Source: an uncultured SAR86 cluster bacterium
GTDB lineage: Bacteria > Pseudomonadota > Gammaproteobacteria > Magnimaribacterales > D2472
Length of the DNA: 64,000 bases
Direction of reading: 5' to 3'
Assembly (NCBI GenBank): GCA_902601475.1
Contig: CACKNK010000004.1
Coordinates: 1 to 64,000, forward strand
In this document: positions 55,729 through 64,000 of the stretch, piece by piece
Numbering within the stretch: the stretch's first letter is position 1
Layout: every line of letters starts with the position of its first letter
The notes under the pieces: generated by a model
Told to the model about the DNA's origin: nothing
The model's database searches: none
Seen by the model: the letters and a program-made list of their open reading frames with translations, nothing else
Translations under genes and position numbers: made by a program

Positions 55729-56964
55729 ATGACATTATTAGAAATAATTCAAATTATCATTGGTTTTATCGGACTGACTGCTATTGCAATACCTCTATCT
55801 AACTCTAAATCAAACATAAACTATAAAAGCATCTTTATAGCTATTCTCTTCCAGATAGCATTAGCTTTTGCTCTAATTAAGGTTCCTTTCATCGTAAATA
55901 TTTTTTCCTACTTCTCAACTGGAGTTGAAAAGCTGCAGGAAGCTACAAATGCAGGAACTCAATTTGTGTTTGGATATCTATCCATGGGGGAGGGTGAAGA
56001 ATTAATCTTTGCATTTAAAATTTTACCTTTGATTATTGTTATTTCTTGTCTCACAGCCTTATTTTGGTTTTGGAAGATCTTACCGATTGTAATTAGAGGT
56101 ATATCAAAGGTCTTTGAGAAGTTATTTAATATTGGTGGTCCTATTGGTTTGGGAGCTACTGCAAATATAATTATGGGCCAAGTTGAAGCACCACTTCTTG
56201 TACGACCTTATCTTTCGAAGATGACCTCTAAAGAGCTTTTGATTTTGATGACAGCTGGCATGTCAACAGTATCAGGTTCAATTATGATTGCATTGGTCAC
56301 CATGCTTCAGATCCAGTTTGGAGACATCAACCTTATCCAGCATTTAATAACTGCATCAGTTTTATCAATACCGGCAGCCATTATGTATGCCAATATAATG
56401 ATTCCTTCAAATGAAATTACTGATTTTTCTGAGGGAGAAGTTCCACGAATCTATGAATCTTCAATGGATGCAATTACCAGAGGTACTCGTGATGGAGTTG
56501 ACATTGCTGTAAATGTTGGAGCCATCTTGGTGGTGTTTATCGCACTTGTTTATTTAGTTGACTCTGTTTTAGGATTGCTGCCTTCCATTGCAGGTAGAGA
56601 AGTATCACTTCAGATGATTTTGGGTTTCATTTTCTATCCAATTGTTTGGTTAATGGGAGTTCCGCTTGATGAAGTTATGACATCAGCTGAGTTGCTGGGA
56701 ATTAAAACAGCTTTAAATGAATTTGTTGCCTACGCACAACTATCAGGTTTAGAGGAGGGCGCCTTATCTGATAGATCTAAATTAATCACGTTATACGCTC
56801 TGTGTGGATTTGCTAATTTTTCTTCTGTTGGAATTCTTGTTTCAGGTATTGGAGCTATGGCACCTGAAAGAAAAGCAGATTTAATCAAAGTATCTTTAAA
56901 GGCTTTAATTGGAGCTACTCTGGCTTCGTGTATGACCGGCCTAGTGATTGGTATTTTTAGTTAA
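55729..56964 (+). CDS. Concentrative nucleoside transporter (CNT/NupC family)
   Basis: This 411-residue polytopic permease has the CNT signatures GLGATANIIMGQVEAPLLVRPYL, MTAGMSTVSGSIM and the C-terminal TLYALCGFANFSSVGILVSGIGAMAPERK. These form nucleoside and cation sites. It imports nucleosides with sodium or protons. It is 3 bases after the oxygenase gene; its end overlaps the convergent tspO stop by 8 bases. Confidence 0.93.
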   Translation: MTLLEIIQIIIGFIGLTAIAIPLSNSKSNINYKSIFIAILFQIALAFALIKVPFIVNIFSYFSTGVEKLQEATNAGTQFVFGYLSMGEGEELIFAFKILPLIIVISCLTALFWFWKILPIVIRGISKVFEKLFNIGGPIGLGATANIIMGQVEAPLLVRPYLSKMTSKELLILMTAGMSTVSGSIMIALVTMLQIQFGDINLIQHLITASVLSIPAAIMYANIMIPSNEITDFSEGEVPRIYESSMDAITRGTRDGVDIAVNVGAILVVFIALVYLVDSVLGLLPSIAGREVSLQMILGFIFYPIVWLMGVPLDEVMTSAELLGIKTALNEFVAYAQLSGLEEGALSDRSKLITLYALCGFANFSSVGILVSGIGAMAPERKADLIKVSLKALIGATLASCMTGLVIGIFS

Positions 56965-57406
56965 GAATAACAATATTTAAATTTAAGAAAGCTGCAAAAA
57001 AAAGCCAGCATGGATATGGTAAGTAGAGAAATCCATATAACCAGCTAGATTTAAACAATCTCATTTGGATGACAAGATTAATGAATAACAATAAAAGAAT
57101 ATCTATAAAGGCAATTATCGGCATTTGAAAATAAAAAAATATCCATGACCAAACTGCATTCATAATTAGCTGGACTAAGAATAGTTTAGATATTTGTTTA
57201 AAGTTAAAATAACTCACCAAGGCCATAAGCGCATATAAGATCGGCCAAACAACACCGAAAACATAACCTGGAGGATTTAATGTGCTCTTATTTAATGATT
57301 GGTACCAATTATCCTGGTTGATATAGACATTGGCTAAAGAGCCTATGAAGAAAGTTATTAACGTGGCCAGGGGTAAAACCAGAGGGGATTTAACAATACT
57401 TATCAA
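56957..57406 (-). CDS. tspO: TspO/MBR family tryptophan-rich sensory protein
   Basis: This 149-residue protein has five TM segments and TspO motifs: DNWYQSLNKSTLNPPGYVFGVVWPILYALMAL (shown in part: NKSTLNPPGYVFGVVWPILY) and FLVQLIMNAVWSWIFF. TspO binds porphyrins and affects tetrapyrrole, carotenoid or stress responses. The start is a TTG at 57406, one base after the stop of the small upstream gene, which suggests coupled translation. Slightly shorter than the usual 155-160 residues. Confidence 0.9.
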   Translation of the reverse strand: MISIVKSPLVLPLATLITFFIGSLANVYINQDNWYQSLNKSTLNPPGYVFGVVWPILYALMALVSYFNFKQISKLFLVQLIMNAVWSWIFFYFQMPIIAFIDILLLLFINLVIQMRLFKSSWLYGFLYLPYPCWLFFAAFLNLNIVILN

Positions 57407-57407
57407 G

Positions 57408-57545
57408 CTATTTAAACAGTCTTGAAAAAGGACTAAGAATCTTGGAGATTAAGCTCGAGCCTTTAGGTCGGGCTTCATTGAAAATATATACACCAACAAA
57501 CAAAGTTGCTACAAGAAAAACAATTATTGCGTCGTATTCAGCCAT
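57408..57545 (-). CDS. 45-aa single-TM membrane protein
   Basis: The minus-strand frame begins MAEYDAIIVFLVATLFVG, continues YIFNEARPKGSS and ends KILSPFSRLFK. It has one TM (about 5-23) and a basic tail. It sits just upstream of tspO with a one-base gap, so the two may be co-translated. I recognise no family. Position, start codon and clean topology make it more likely real than chance. Confidence 0.5.
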   Translation of the reverse strand: MAEYDAIIVFLVATLFVGVYIFNEARPKGSSLISKILSPFSRLFK

Positions 57546-57574
57546 AACAATATTATAGGTTATTCAAGAGTAAA

Positions 57575-58693
57575 TTATTCTCTTTCTATTATTATCGAAC
57601 AAATTGAGTATCCGCCACCAAATGAACATATTAATCCCTTTTGCCCAGGCTCAAGGTGATTAAATTTATGGAAAGCAATTAATGAGCCAGCTGAACCGGT
57701 ATTCCCAAATTCATCAAGAACATTAGGAGCTCTTTTCTCATCAACATCACCATCAAGTAATTTATTTAGTATCCATTTATTAAGATTAATGTTTGCTTGG
57801 TGCATCCAGAACTGAGAAATATCATCAGTCGAAAGGCTTAATGAATCCAGTTGATTCTCAATTAATTGAACAACCATGGGACACACTTCCTTGAATACAC
57901 TTCTGCCATTTTGTTTAAAGAGTAACTCATCTTCAGTATATTTTTTATCTTCAATATGATTCATAAACCCAAATTCATTTCTAATATTATTTGAAAAAAC
58001 CGTTTTAAGTTTTGTATCTAAGATCTTAAATTTGTTATTCGATAAGCTATTCTTTTGAACCACTGAAGCAGTACAAACATCACCAAATATAAAATGTGAT
58101 TCACGACTTTTCATATTATTATGAGCGGTAGTAATTTCTGGATTAATCACAAGTATTGTCTCTGCTTTACCGGCGGCTATATCGGCCATGGCATTACTGA
58201 TTCCAAAAGTAGTAGAGCTACAAGCAACCATCATGTCATAGCCATACCCATCGATGCCTAATTCGTTTTGTATTTCAATAGCAATTGCTGGGTAAGCTCG
58301 TTGTAAGTTAGCTGTTGATACAATTACTGCATCTATATCATCTGGAGTTACATCTGCATTTTCCATTGCGTCCTTGCCTGCCATGACACCTATTTCAGCC
58401 AATATTGATAATTCATCAATATCCCTTGCAGGTATTAGCGGTTTCATATAATTAGGATCTAGAGCATGATCTTTTTCTATCACATAGCGATGTTTTATTC
58501 CTGATGCTTTTTCAACAAACTCCGATGAAGAAGGTGAAAGTTCTTCAATTGAACCTGCAGCTATTTCTTTAGCATTTTCAGTATTAAACTTTTCAACATA
58601 TGAATTATAAGAAGCCATGAGCTCATCATTCGTAATGCCATGTGGCGGGATCCATAGACCTGTACCTGATATGTAAATATTATCCATGCTCAT
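57575..58693 (-). CDS. 3-oxoacyl-ACP synthase III-like condensing enzyme (FabH-like)
   Basis: This 372-residue thiolase-fold enzyme has the FabH triad C158 (MMVACSSTTFG), H298 (FWMHQANIN) and N331 (EFGNTGSAGS), with ASGIKHRYV and GGGYSICS. It is about 50 residues longer than E. coli FabH, due to an insert around 30-60 and 230-260. It condenses an acyl-CoA with malonyl-ACP or another acyl group. It stands apart from other fab genes, so it may start a special fatty acid or act like an OleA-type enzyme. ATG at 58687 is an alternative start. Confidence 0.87.
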   Translation of the reverse strand: MSMDNIYISGTGLWIPPHGITNDELMASYNSYVEKFNTENAKEIAAGSIEELSPSSSEFVEKASGIKHRYVIEKDHALDPNYMKPLIPARDIDELSILAEIGVMAGKDAMENADVTPDDIDAVIVSTANLQRAYPAIAIEIQNELGIDGYGYDMMVACSSTTFGISNAMADIAAGKAETILVINPEITTAHNNMKSRESHFIFGDVCTASVVQKNSLSNNKFKILDTKLKTVFSNNIRNEFGFMNHIEDKKYTEDELLFKQNGRSVFKEVCPMVVQLIENQLDSLSLSTDDISQFWMHQANINLNKWILNKLLDGDVDEKRAPNVLDEFGNTGSAGSLIAFHKFNHLEPGQKGLICSFGGGYSICSIIIERE

Positions 58694-58724
58694 TAAGAAT
58701 AATTAATTTAATATAGTATTTTAT

Positions 58725-59636
58725 ATGTTTAATGAATATTTAGAAGTCATTACTGGTGATGGTCAGAAGATTACGCTATCAAGTCATTTTTCTGAAAACT
58801 CAAAGAAATCTATTCTTATTAACCATGGGATGGCTGAGCATCAGCGAAGATATAAAGAATTTATAAATTTCTTAAATCTAAATGGTATTAACGTATTTAT
58901 ATACGATCATCGAGGTCATGGTAATAGAATTACTGCATCTGAGCCCATTGGTGTATTTGCAAAGCAAAATGGTTGGAATTTAGTTGTAAACGATCTCAAT
59001 GATGTATCTAATTTTTTAGTAAATAAGTTTTCTGATCATACTTTTTCAGTTTTTGGTCATAGTATGGGCTCATACATTACTCTTGACTCAATACAATCAG
59101 GTAATCCAATTAAGAATATTATTCTTTCAGGCTCATCAGTTCCTGGTGGATCAATTTTAATGTTTCAAAATTTATTTCTTAAATTAAGTAATCTGCTGAA
59201 AGGAAAAGAAAATTATAGTCAAACCATGCATGAGCTAGTATTCGGAGGATTTAATAAATCTATTAAGAATTCAAGAACACCATCAGACTGGTTGTCATAT
59301 TCTATAAGTAGTGTTGATGACTATATTGCTGATCCATTATGCGGTTTTGTAGTATCAAACTCACTATGGAGTGACCTTTTGGTTGGTTTTAATAGAATAT
59401 TTGATAAGAATAGATTCCATCTATATCAATCTAATTTAGATGTATTAATCCTATCTGGTAAAGAGGATTCAGCAGGAGGATTTGGCTCAGGACCTAAGAA
59501 ATTACATAAAATTCTTTCATCCAAAACATCCAATTGTACTTTAAAACTTTATGATGACATGCGACATGAAATATTGAATGAACCCTCAAGAAACATCGTT
59601 TATGATGATGTTTTAAATTACTTGATTAATAAGTGA
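58725..59636 (+). CDS. Alpha/beta hydrolase, monoacylglycerol lipase-like
   Basis: This 303-residue hydrolase has INHGMAEHQRRYKEF, FIYDHRGHG, the nucleophile elbow GHSMGS with S113, an acid residue region ILSGKEDSAGG and a C-terminal His in MRHEILNEP. The HGMAEH start and GHG are typical of lysophospholipase L2/monoglyceride lipase (Hydrolase_4). No signal peptide, so cytoplasmic. It diverges from the synthase gene across 31 bases and its stop overlaps the next GTG start. Confidence 0.88.
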   Translation: MFNEYLEVITGDGQKITLSSHFSENSKKSILINHGMAEHQRRYKEFINFLNLNGINVFIYDHRGHGNRITASEPIGVFAKQNGWNLVVNDLNDVSNFLVNKFSDHTFSVFGHSMGSYITLDSIQSGNPIKNIILSGSSVPGGSILMFQNLFLKLSNLLKGKENYSQTMHELVFGGFNKSIKNSRTPSDWLSYSISSVDDYIADPLCGFVVSNSLWSDLLVGFNRIFDKNRFHLYQSNLDVLILSGKEDSAGGFGSGPKKLHKILSSKTSNCTLKLYDDMRHEILNEPSRNIVYDDVLNYLINK

Positions 59637-60394
59637 GCCTTAAAGATAAAAATTTTTTAGTTACTGGTGCCGCTCAAGGCATTGGTCTTGGTATCACTAG
59701 GTCAATTATTGAGGCTGGCGGTAAAGTCGCAATGATCGATATTAATGAAAAAACCCTAAATAATGCGTCATTTGACCTAGAAAAAAAATATCCATCCACA
59801 ACTCTTCCTTTGGTTGCTGATCTCACCGAAATGAATTCATTCTCTGAAGCCATTAAAAAAACTCATACTTTAATTGGGCCAATTAACGGATTTTGTAATA
59901 GCGCGGCAGCTTCTAAGGGATTAGGTCCATTCCATGACTATGACTTGAGTGATGTTGAAACAACTTTAGAGCTAAGTTTTACAATCCTCTGGAAAGCATT
60001 AACCTGTCAAGTTTCTTACATTGATGAACATAAAGCGACTTCAAGCATTGTAAATATTTCATCTAACTCAGCTATTAGGGGATATGCTTTTAATTCCATA
60101 TATGCTGCTGCAAAAGCCGCGGTTAATAATTTAACTCAATCAGTTGCCAAGGAATTAAGTGGAAGAAAAGTACGGGTCAATGCAATATCTCCAGGTACGA
60201 TAAACACTCCCGGTGTCCAGGATTATTTTAAAGCTGAACCCAATGCAAAAAAGTATCTTGAATCCTCTGTTTTATTAGAGCGCATTGGTGAGCCAGAAGA
60301 TATTGGTGATGCAGTTGTTTTTTTGCTGTCTGAAAAATCTAATTACATTACCGGTCAGATAATATCTGTTGATGGTGGATCATCTATTAATTAG
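59633..60394 (+). CDS. Short-chain dehydrogenase/reductase
   Basis: This 253-residue SDR has FLVTGAAQGIGLGITR, D in VAMIDINEKT, INISS-like VNISSNSAI, YAAAKAAVNNLTQS and the ending NYITGQIISVDGG. The usual NNAG motif is changed to CNSAAAS, a noticeable deviation. The start is GTG with a GTGA overlap on the lipase gene. It probably acts on a lipid alcohol or ketone; the substrate is unknown. Confidence 0.87.
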   Translation: MSLKDKNFLVTGAAQGIGLGITRSIIEAGGKVAMIDINEKTLNNASFDLEKKYPSTTLPLVADLTEMNSFSEAIKKTHTLIGPINGFCNSAAASKGLGPFHDYDLSDVETTLELSFTILWKALTCQVSYIDEHKATSSIVNISSNSAIRGYAFNSIYAAAKAAVNNLTQSVAKELSGRKVRVNAISPGTINTPGVQDYFKAEPNAKKYLESSVLLERIGEPEDIGDAVVFLLSEKSNYITGQIISVDGGSSIN

Positions 60395-60396
60395 TT

Positions 60397-61065
60397 ATGC
60401 AGTTTAAATATTCTTACCCTAATTTAGAAAGGGTCGAAGAAAATGAAATGCGCTTTTATAGAGATTCAAATAATGACCTTGTTCCATCCGTAACAACAGT
60501 TTTAGATGCTACCGGTGATAAATCTGGCATTACACAATGGCGAAGAAAAGTAGGCTCAGCACAAGCTGATGCTATTGTTCAAGAAAGCACATTAATTGGA
60601 AGTGCCGTTCATGAGGCCATTGAAAATTACTTGCTTGGAAAGTCCTGGAATAATTTTACAGAAGACAGAAATGGCTTCCTCGCAAAATCAATTTCATCTA
60701 AATTTATTTCCTCATGTCTCAACGGTATTGATGAAGTATGGGGATTAGAAAGTGGGCTAATTTTAGATGGTCTGTATGCGGGGACGGCCGACTGCATAGG
60801 GGTTTATAAGGGATTGCCAGCAATTATCGACTTTAAAACTGCAAAAAAACTCAAAAGAAAGGATTGGATAGAAGATTATTTTCTTCAATGCTCAGCTTAT
60901 GCCAATGCACATAATGTAATGTTTGAAACCTCAATAAATGATTTAGTTATCTTAATGGTTGATAGAGACTTGCTCTTTAAGGAGTTCCACATTAAAAAAG
61001 ATGAATTTTCTCTATATACTGATAAATGGAAAAAACGTTTAATTAAATTTCATAATAGGAGATAA
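60397..61065 (+). CDS. PD-(D/E)XK nuclease, MGME1/phage exonuclease-like
   Basis: This 222-residue protein has the order of motifs seen in RecB-like PD-(D/E)XK exonucleases: LVPSVTTVLDATGDKSG at the start, GSAVHEAIENYL, GTADCIGVYKGLPAIIDFKTAKK (shown in part: the D of TADCIG, then DFKTAKK with catalytic D and K) and QCSAYANAH. These resemble mitochondrial MGME1 and phage exonucleases that trim single-stranded ends. It lies between two SDR genes with gaps of 2-3 bases, an unexpected context for a DNA enzyme. No other phage gene is visible. Confidence 0.8.
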   Translation: MQFKYSYPNLERVEENEMRFYRDSNNDLVPSVTTVLDATGDKSGITQWRRKVGSAQADAIVQESTLIGSAVHEAIENYLLGKSWNNFTEDRNGFLAKSISSKFISSCLNGIDEVWGLESGLILDGLYAGTADCIGVYKGLPAIIDFKTAKKLKRKDWIEDYFLQCSAYANAHNVMFETSINDLVILMVDRDLLFKEFHIKKDEFSLYTDKWKKRLIKFHNRR

Positions 61066-61068
61066 ATT

Positions 61069-61803
61069 ATGAGTGAGCTCAAGGATATGAGAGTTGTAAT
61101 TACGGGTGCAAGCTCAGGTTTTGGGAGTGTTGCCGCAAAGCTTCTTGTTGATCATGGTTGTAAGGTTATTTTGGGTGCAAGAAGAGAAGATCGACTTAAA
61201 GAATTAGTAAATGAGCTTGGGGATTCATCAGCCTATGAAGTAACAGATGTTAAGAAAAAAGAAGATCTTGATAGGCTGGTACAAAAGTCAATTGATACCT
61301 TTGGAGGTGTTGATGCAATCATTAATAATGCTGGAATTATGCCTTTGTCACTGATCTCAGCTGGAAGAACTGAAGAATGGGACGAAATGATCGATGTAAA
61401 TGTTAAGGGTGTTTTGTATGGAACGAATGCTGTCTATAAACATTTTGTTGATCAAGGTCACGGAAAAATTATCAACATATCTTCAGTTGCTGGTAAACGA
61501 GTTATGCCAGGCAGTGCAGTTTACTCTGGAACTAAATATGCAGTTCGGGCCATTTCTGAAGGCACTAGAATTGAATCCTCTGGAGTAATTCAGGTTACGT
61601 GCATATACCCAGGGGCATTTAAAACTGAACTTGCTGGAAGTATCAAAGATGAATCAATGCTTGAAGCACTAATGAAGCGTGGTGTAGGAGCGGTTGCACA
61701 ACCTGCAGAAAGAGTAGCTGATGCTATTAAGTATGCTCTGGAACAAGATCATGGTGTTGCAGTGAATGAGATAGTTATTAGGCCAACTGCTCAAGATGCT
61801 TAA
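61069..61803 (+). CDS. Short-chain dehydrogenase (YdfG/serine-dehydrogenase-like)
   Basis: This 244-residue SDR has VVITGASSGFGSVAAKLL, ARREDRL suggesting NADP preference, INNAGIMPLSLISAGRTEEW, INISSVAGKRVMPGSAVYSGTKYAVRAIS and YPGAFKTEL. It fits the YdfG-type branch that oxidises serine, 3-hydroxypropionate or similar 3-hydroxy acids. It is on the same strand as the nuclease and ends with a 4-base overlap against the convergent GMC gene. Confidence 0.88.
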   Translation: MSELKDMRVVITGASSGFGSVAAKLLVDHGCKVILGARREDRLKELVNELGDSSAYEVTDVKKKEDLDRLVQKSIDTFGGVDAIINNAGIMPLSLISAGRTEEWDEMIDVNVKGVLYGTNAVYKHFVDQGHGKIINISSVAGKRVMPGSAVYSGTKYAVRAISEGTRIESSGVIQVTCIYPGAFKTELAGSIKDESMLEALMKRGVGAVAQPAERVADAIKYALEQDHGVAVNEIVIRPTAQDA

Positions 61804-63389
61804 TTTCGCTCAACCATATCAGCGCATTTAACTCCAATTACATTGCAGATTGCATTAGTATTTCCTGATATTAATTGAGGCAGTATTGATGCATCAGCAA
61901 CTCTTAATCCCTCTACACCGTGTACCCTTAGTTCAGGATCTACTACTGAAGTTGAATCTAACCCCATTTTGCATGTTCCAACTGGATGATATACAGATAA
62001 AGCAGTAGCTTTAAGAAATTTTTCAAGCTCAGCATCATTTGTTACATCAATGCCTGGTGCCACTTCCTTTGCATTTAAATTATTCATGACCGTTGTTTTA
62101 AAGAACTGACGTACAATTTTTATTCCTTTAAGTAGAATTTTTGTATCTCTTGAATCATTCAGATATCCATAATCAATTATTGGATCATCTTCATAATTAG
62201 CTGTTTGAAGTTTTACTGAGCCCCTACTGAAAGGTCTTAATTGGCAGACTGATGCTGTTATCCCTGAGATAGGGCGCATTTTCCCATCTTTATGATATTG
62301 ACCAGCACCGGGTGCAAAGTGTATTTGAAAGTCTGGGTTTTGAGAGCTCTCATCAAGCTTAAAAAATACCCCAACATCTGCAGCTGCGTAGGAAAATAAG
62401 CTGGGTTTATTTCTGTAATAATTAATTAAATGCTTAATAACATTTAAGCCCCTAAGCTCTTCATAAAAAGTACTGTGACCTTCAACTGTAGCAGAGATGT
62501 TCACTGTTAAATGATCTTGTAAATTTTTACCAATATTTTTATTAGCAATGTTTGTTTTTATTCCCAGTTTATTTAATTCATCAGGGTCTCCAATCCCTGA
62601 AAGGTTCAATATTTTTGGAGTATTTATTGAGCCGGCAGAAAGAATGATTTCAGCATCGCACATAGCAGTATGACGTTTTCCATTAATTGAATAGATAACT
62701 CCAATTGCTTTATTCCCACTAATTACTATTTTTAAGACATGAGCATGATTGAGTATTTCAAGATTTTGTCGCTCTGTAATAGGTTTTAAAAATGCATCTG
62801 CTGAACTAAACCTTTTTCCTGATTTGATATTAACTTGATAAAAACCAACTCCTTCTTGATCTGCTCCATTAAAGTCATTTGTTTCTAAAATGCCAGTTTC
62901 TTTTACTGCTTCAATAAAATGCTTTGAAATTGGTAACGTATAGTTAGGTTTATCAACCCAAACGTCTCCAAAATTTCCATGGAATTGATTAGTAATTTCT
63001 TGATTATTTTCTATTGATCTAAAAAGCGGTAATAATTCCGAATAACTCCATCCATAACAACCCTTGCTTGCAATTTGATCATAATCATCAGCCTGGCCTC
63101 GAATATAAATCATCCCATTCGTTGAGCTAGAACCACCCAAAGTTTTTCCTCTAGGAGAATTGATTGATCTATTATGCAGATGTTGTTGCTTAGAAGATTC
63201 GTACCCCCAACCAAATTTTTTATCTTTAAATAAGCTACTAGCCCCCAAGGGCATGCTAATTTTTGAACTTTTATCTGGAGGTCCTGCTTCAAGTAGCAGA
63301 ACATTAGATTTAGGATTTTTTGACAAGCGGTTTGCTAAAGCACAGCCTGCACTTCCTGCACCTATGATGATATATTTATACCTATTCAT
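61800..63389 (-). CDS. GMC-family flavoprotein oxidoreductase (choline/alcohol dehydrogenase-like)
   Basis: This 529-residue FAD enzyme has YIIIGAGSAGCALANRLS, LLLEAGP, GMC signature 1 SPRGKTLGGSSSTNGMIYIRG, signature 2 AEIILSAGSINTPKILNLSG and the C-terminal VYHPVGTCKMG with the catalytic His and LISGNTNAICNVIG. It oxidises an alcohol to an aldehyde. Betaine genes are absent, so choline is not assured; long-chain or polyethylene-glycol-like alcohols are alternatives. It diverges from the peptidase gene. Confidence 0.92.
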   Translation of the reverse strand: MNRYKYIIIGAGSAGCALANRLSKNPKSNVLLLEAGPPDKSSKISMPLGASSLFKDKKFGWGYESSKQQHLHNRSINSPRGKTLGGSSSTNGMIYIRGQADDYDQIASKGCYGWSYSELLPLFRSIENNQEITNQFHGNFGDVWVDKPNYTLPISKHFIEAVKETGILETNDFNGADQEGVGFYQVNIKSGKRFSSADAFLKPITERQNLEILNHAHVLKIVISGNKAIGVIYSINGKRHTAMCDAEIILSAGSINTPKILNLSGIGDPDELNKLGIKTNIANKNIGKNLQDHLTVNISATVEGHSTFYEELRGLNVIKHLINYYRNKPSLFSYAAADVGVFFKLDESSQNPDFQIHFAPGAGQYHKDGKMRPISGITASVCQLRPFSRGSVKLQTANYEDDPIIDYGYLNDSRDTKILLKGIKIVRQFFKTTVMNNLNAKEVAPGIDVTNDAELEKFLKATALSVYHPVGTCKMGLDSTSVVDPELRVHGVEGLRVADASILPQLISGNTNAICNVIGVKCADMVERN

Positions 63390-63402
63390 TTGGAGATACT
63401 CG

Positions 63403-64000
63403 ATGCGTCAAATCATAGCAATCGGAGGCGGTGGTTTTGGAAGAACTACACACGAAAATCATATTGAACAGTATATTTTAGATCAGTCTTCAAAATCCAA
63501 CCCAAACATTCTATTTATTCCTACTGCTAGTGCAGAGCCACCTGATTACATTGAAAATTTTTATAAAGTTTTCAACGAACTAGAATGTCATCCTAGTCAT
63601 CTCTCATTATTTAAAAGAACACCGAATTTAGAGAAGTTATTTGCTGAACAAGATGTTTTTTTTGTTGGTGGAGGAAATACTAAGAGTATGTTGGCTGTAT
63701 GGAGAGAGTGGGGGATAGATGAATTACTCCATAATGCTTACCATGAAGGAAAGATCATGTCGGGTGTCAGTGCTGGTGCTATTTGCTGGTTTGAAAAAGG
63801 TGTTACTGATTCATGGGACGATGGATTAAGAGTTTTAGATTGCCTTGGAATTATCAAGGGAAATTGTTGTCCTCATTATGATGAAGAGCCAGATAGAATA
63901 CCCTATACGAATAAATTTCTTACGGAAGGATTGATCAACTCAATTCATTGCATAGAAGGTGGATCAGCACTTCATTTTGTTGATGAGACGGTTAAGCACA
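63403..64000 (+). CDS. Peptidase S51 family (peptidase E-like), 3' end outside window
   Basis: The frame is open from the ATG at 63403 to the window end (199 codons, no stop). GGAGA at 63392-63396 is well placed. Motifs: QIIAIGGGGFGRTT, NILFIPTASAEPPDYI, VFFVGGGNTKSML and the nucleophile region MSGVSAGAICWFEKG with the catalytic Ser in GVSAGA. The family hydrolyses Asp-X dipeptides (PepE) or cyanophycin. The ending GNCCPHYDEEPDR resembles the PepE-like branch. Close divergence from the GMC gene leaves 13 bases. Confidence 0.88.
   Translation, partial: MRQIIAIGGGGFGRTTHENHIEQYILDQSSKSNPNILFIPTASAEPPDYIENFYKVFNELECHPSHLSLFKRTPNLEKLFAEQDVFFVGGGNTKSMLAVWREWGIDELLHNAYHEGKIMSGVSAGAICWFEKGVTDSWDDGLRVLDCLGIIKGNCCPHYDEEPDRIPYTNKFLTEGLINSIHCIEGGSALHFVDETVKH

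Overview
This 64 kb window looks like chromosome from a streamlined, AT-rich marine gammaproteobacterium, most likely of the SAR86 type (inference). The evidence is the gammaproteobacterial order trxB / ftsK-lolA-crcB-serS, a complete GspC-M type II secretion operon, glnK-amtB beside a TorF-type porin, two large TonB-dependent receptors, many acyl-CoA/SDR lipid-catabolism genes, and very tight packing with ATGA or 8-bp overlaps and almost no spacers. I see no rRNA, tRNA, CRISPR array, insertion sequence or prophage. No gene-free stretch exceeds 300 bases.

Region 1 (1-24549) reads as a phosphate acquisition and storage island. It holds the tail of an acyl-CoA ligase, then phoB-phoR, an internally duplicated surface lipoprotein with its TonB-dependent receptor, and a terminator. 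The T2SS operon gspCDEFGHIJKLM follows, then an exopolyphosphatase and PPK2 (minus strand), a PiT phosphate permease, an aquaporin-like channel plus arsenate reductase, a TetR regulator and a secreted beta-propeller phytase. A plausible reading is that PhoBR senses phosphate and the T2SS and receptors release and import organic phosphate. PiT then takes up phosphate, PPK2/Ppx handle polyphosphate, and ArsC with the channel removes arsenate that enters with phosphate.

Region 2 (24550-34102) is lipid or sterol-like side-chain catabolism. Two SDRs on the minus strand diverge from a long chain of nearly overlapping genes: acyl-CoA synthetase, two DUF35 proteins, two thiolase-fold proteins without the usual nucleophilic cysteine, two enoyl-CoA hydratases, DedA, a small membrane protein, HIT and SnoaL-like genes. 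The thiolase/DUF35 pairs resemble CoA-thioester retro-aldolases.

Region 3 (34095-41831) holds a metallo-beta-lactamase-fold hydrolase, a UMF1/Atg22-like transporter, a glycerophosphodiester phosphodiesterase, the sodium-pumping oxaloacetate decarboxylase oadGAB and a PlsC-type acyltransferase. Region 4 (41861-44115) is a nitrogen operon: TorF-like porin, glnK and amtB behind a well-formed sigma-54 promoter. Region 5 (44194-51563) has an SDR plus AcuI-like reductase, a 46-aa membrane protein, trxB, and ftsK-lolA-crcB-serS.

Region 6 (51579-64000) starts with an Oar-type TonB receptor behind a Pho-box-like repeat. It continues with a 2-oxoglutarate oxygenase, a CNT nucleoside transporter, TspO, a ketoacyl synthase III, a lipase-like hydrolase, two SDRs flanking a PD-(D/E)XK nuclease, a GMC oxidoreductase and the start of an S51 peptidase. 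Several starts were set downstream of the longest possible ORF. Five very small membrane proteins are reported, three of them shorter than 50 residues.
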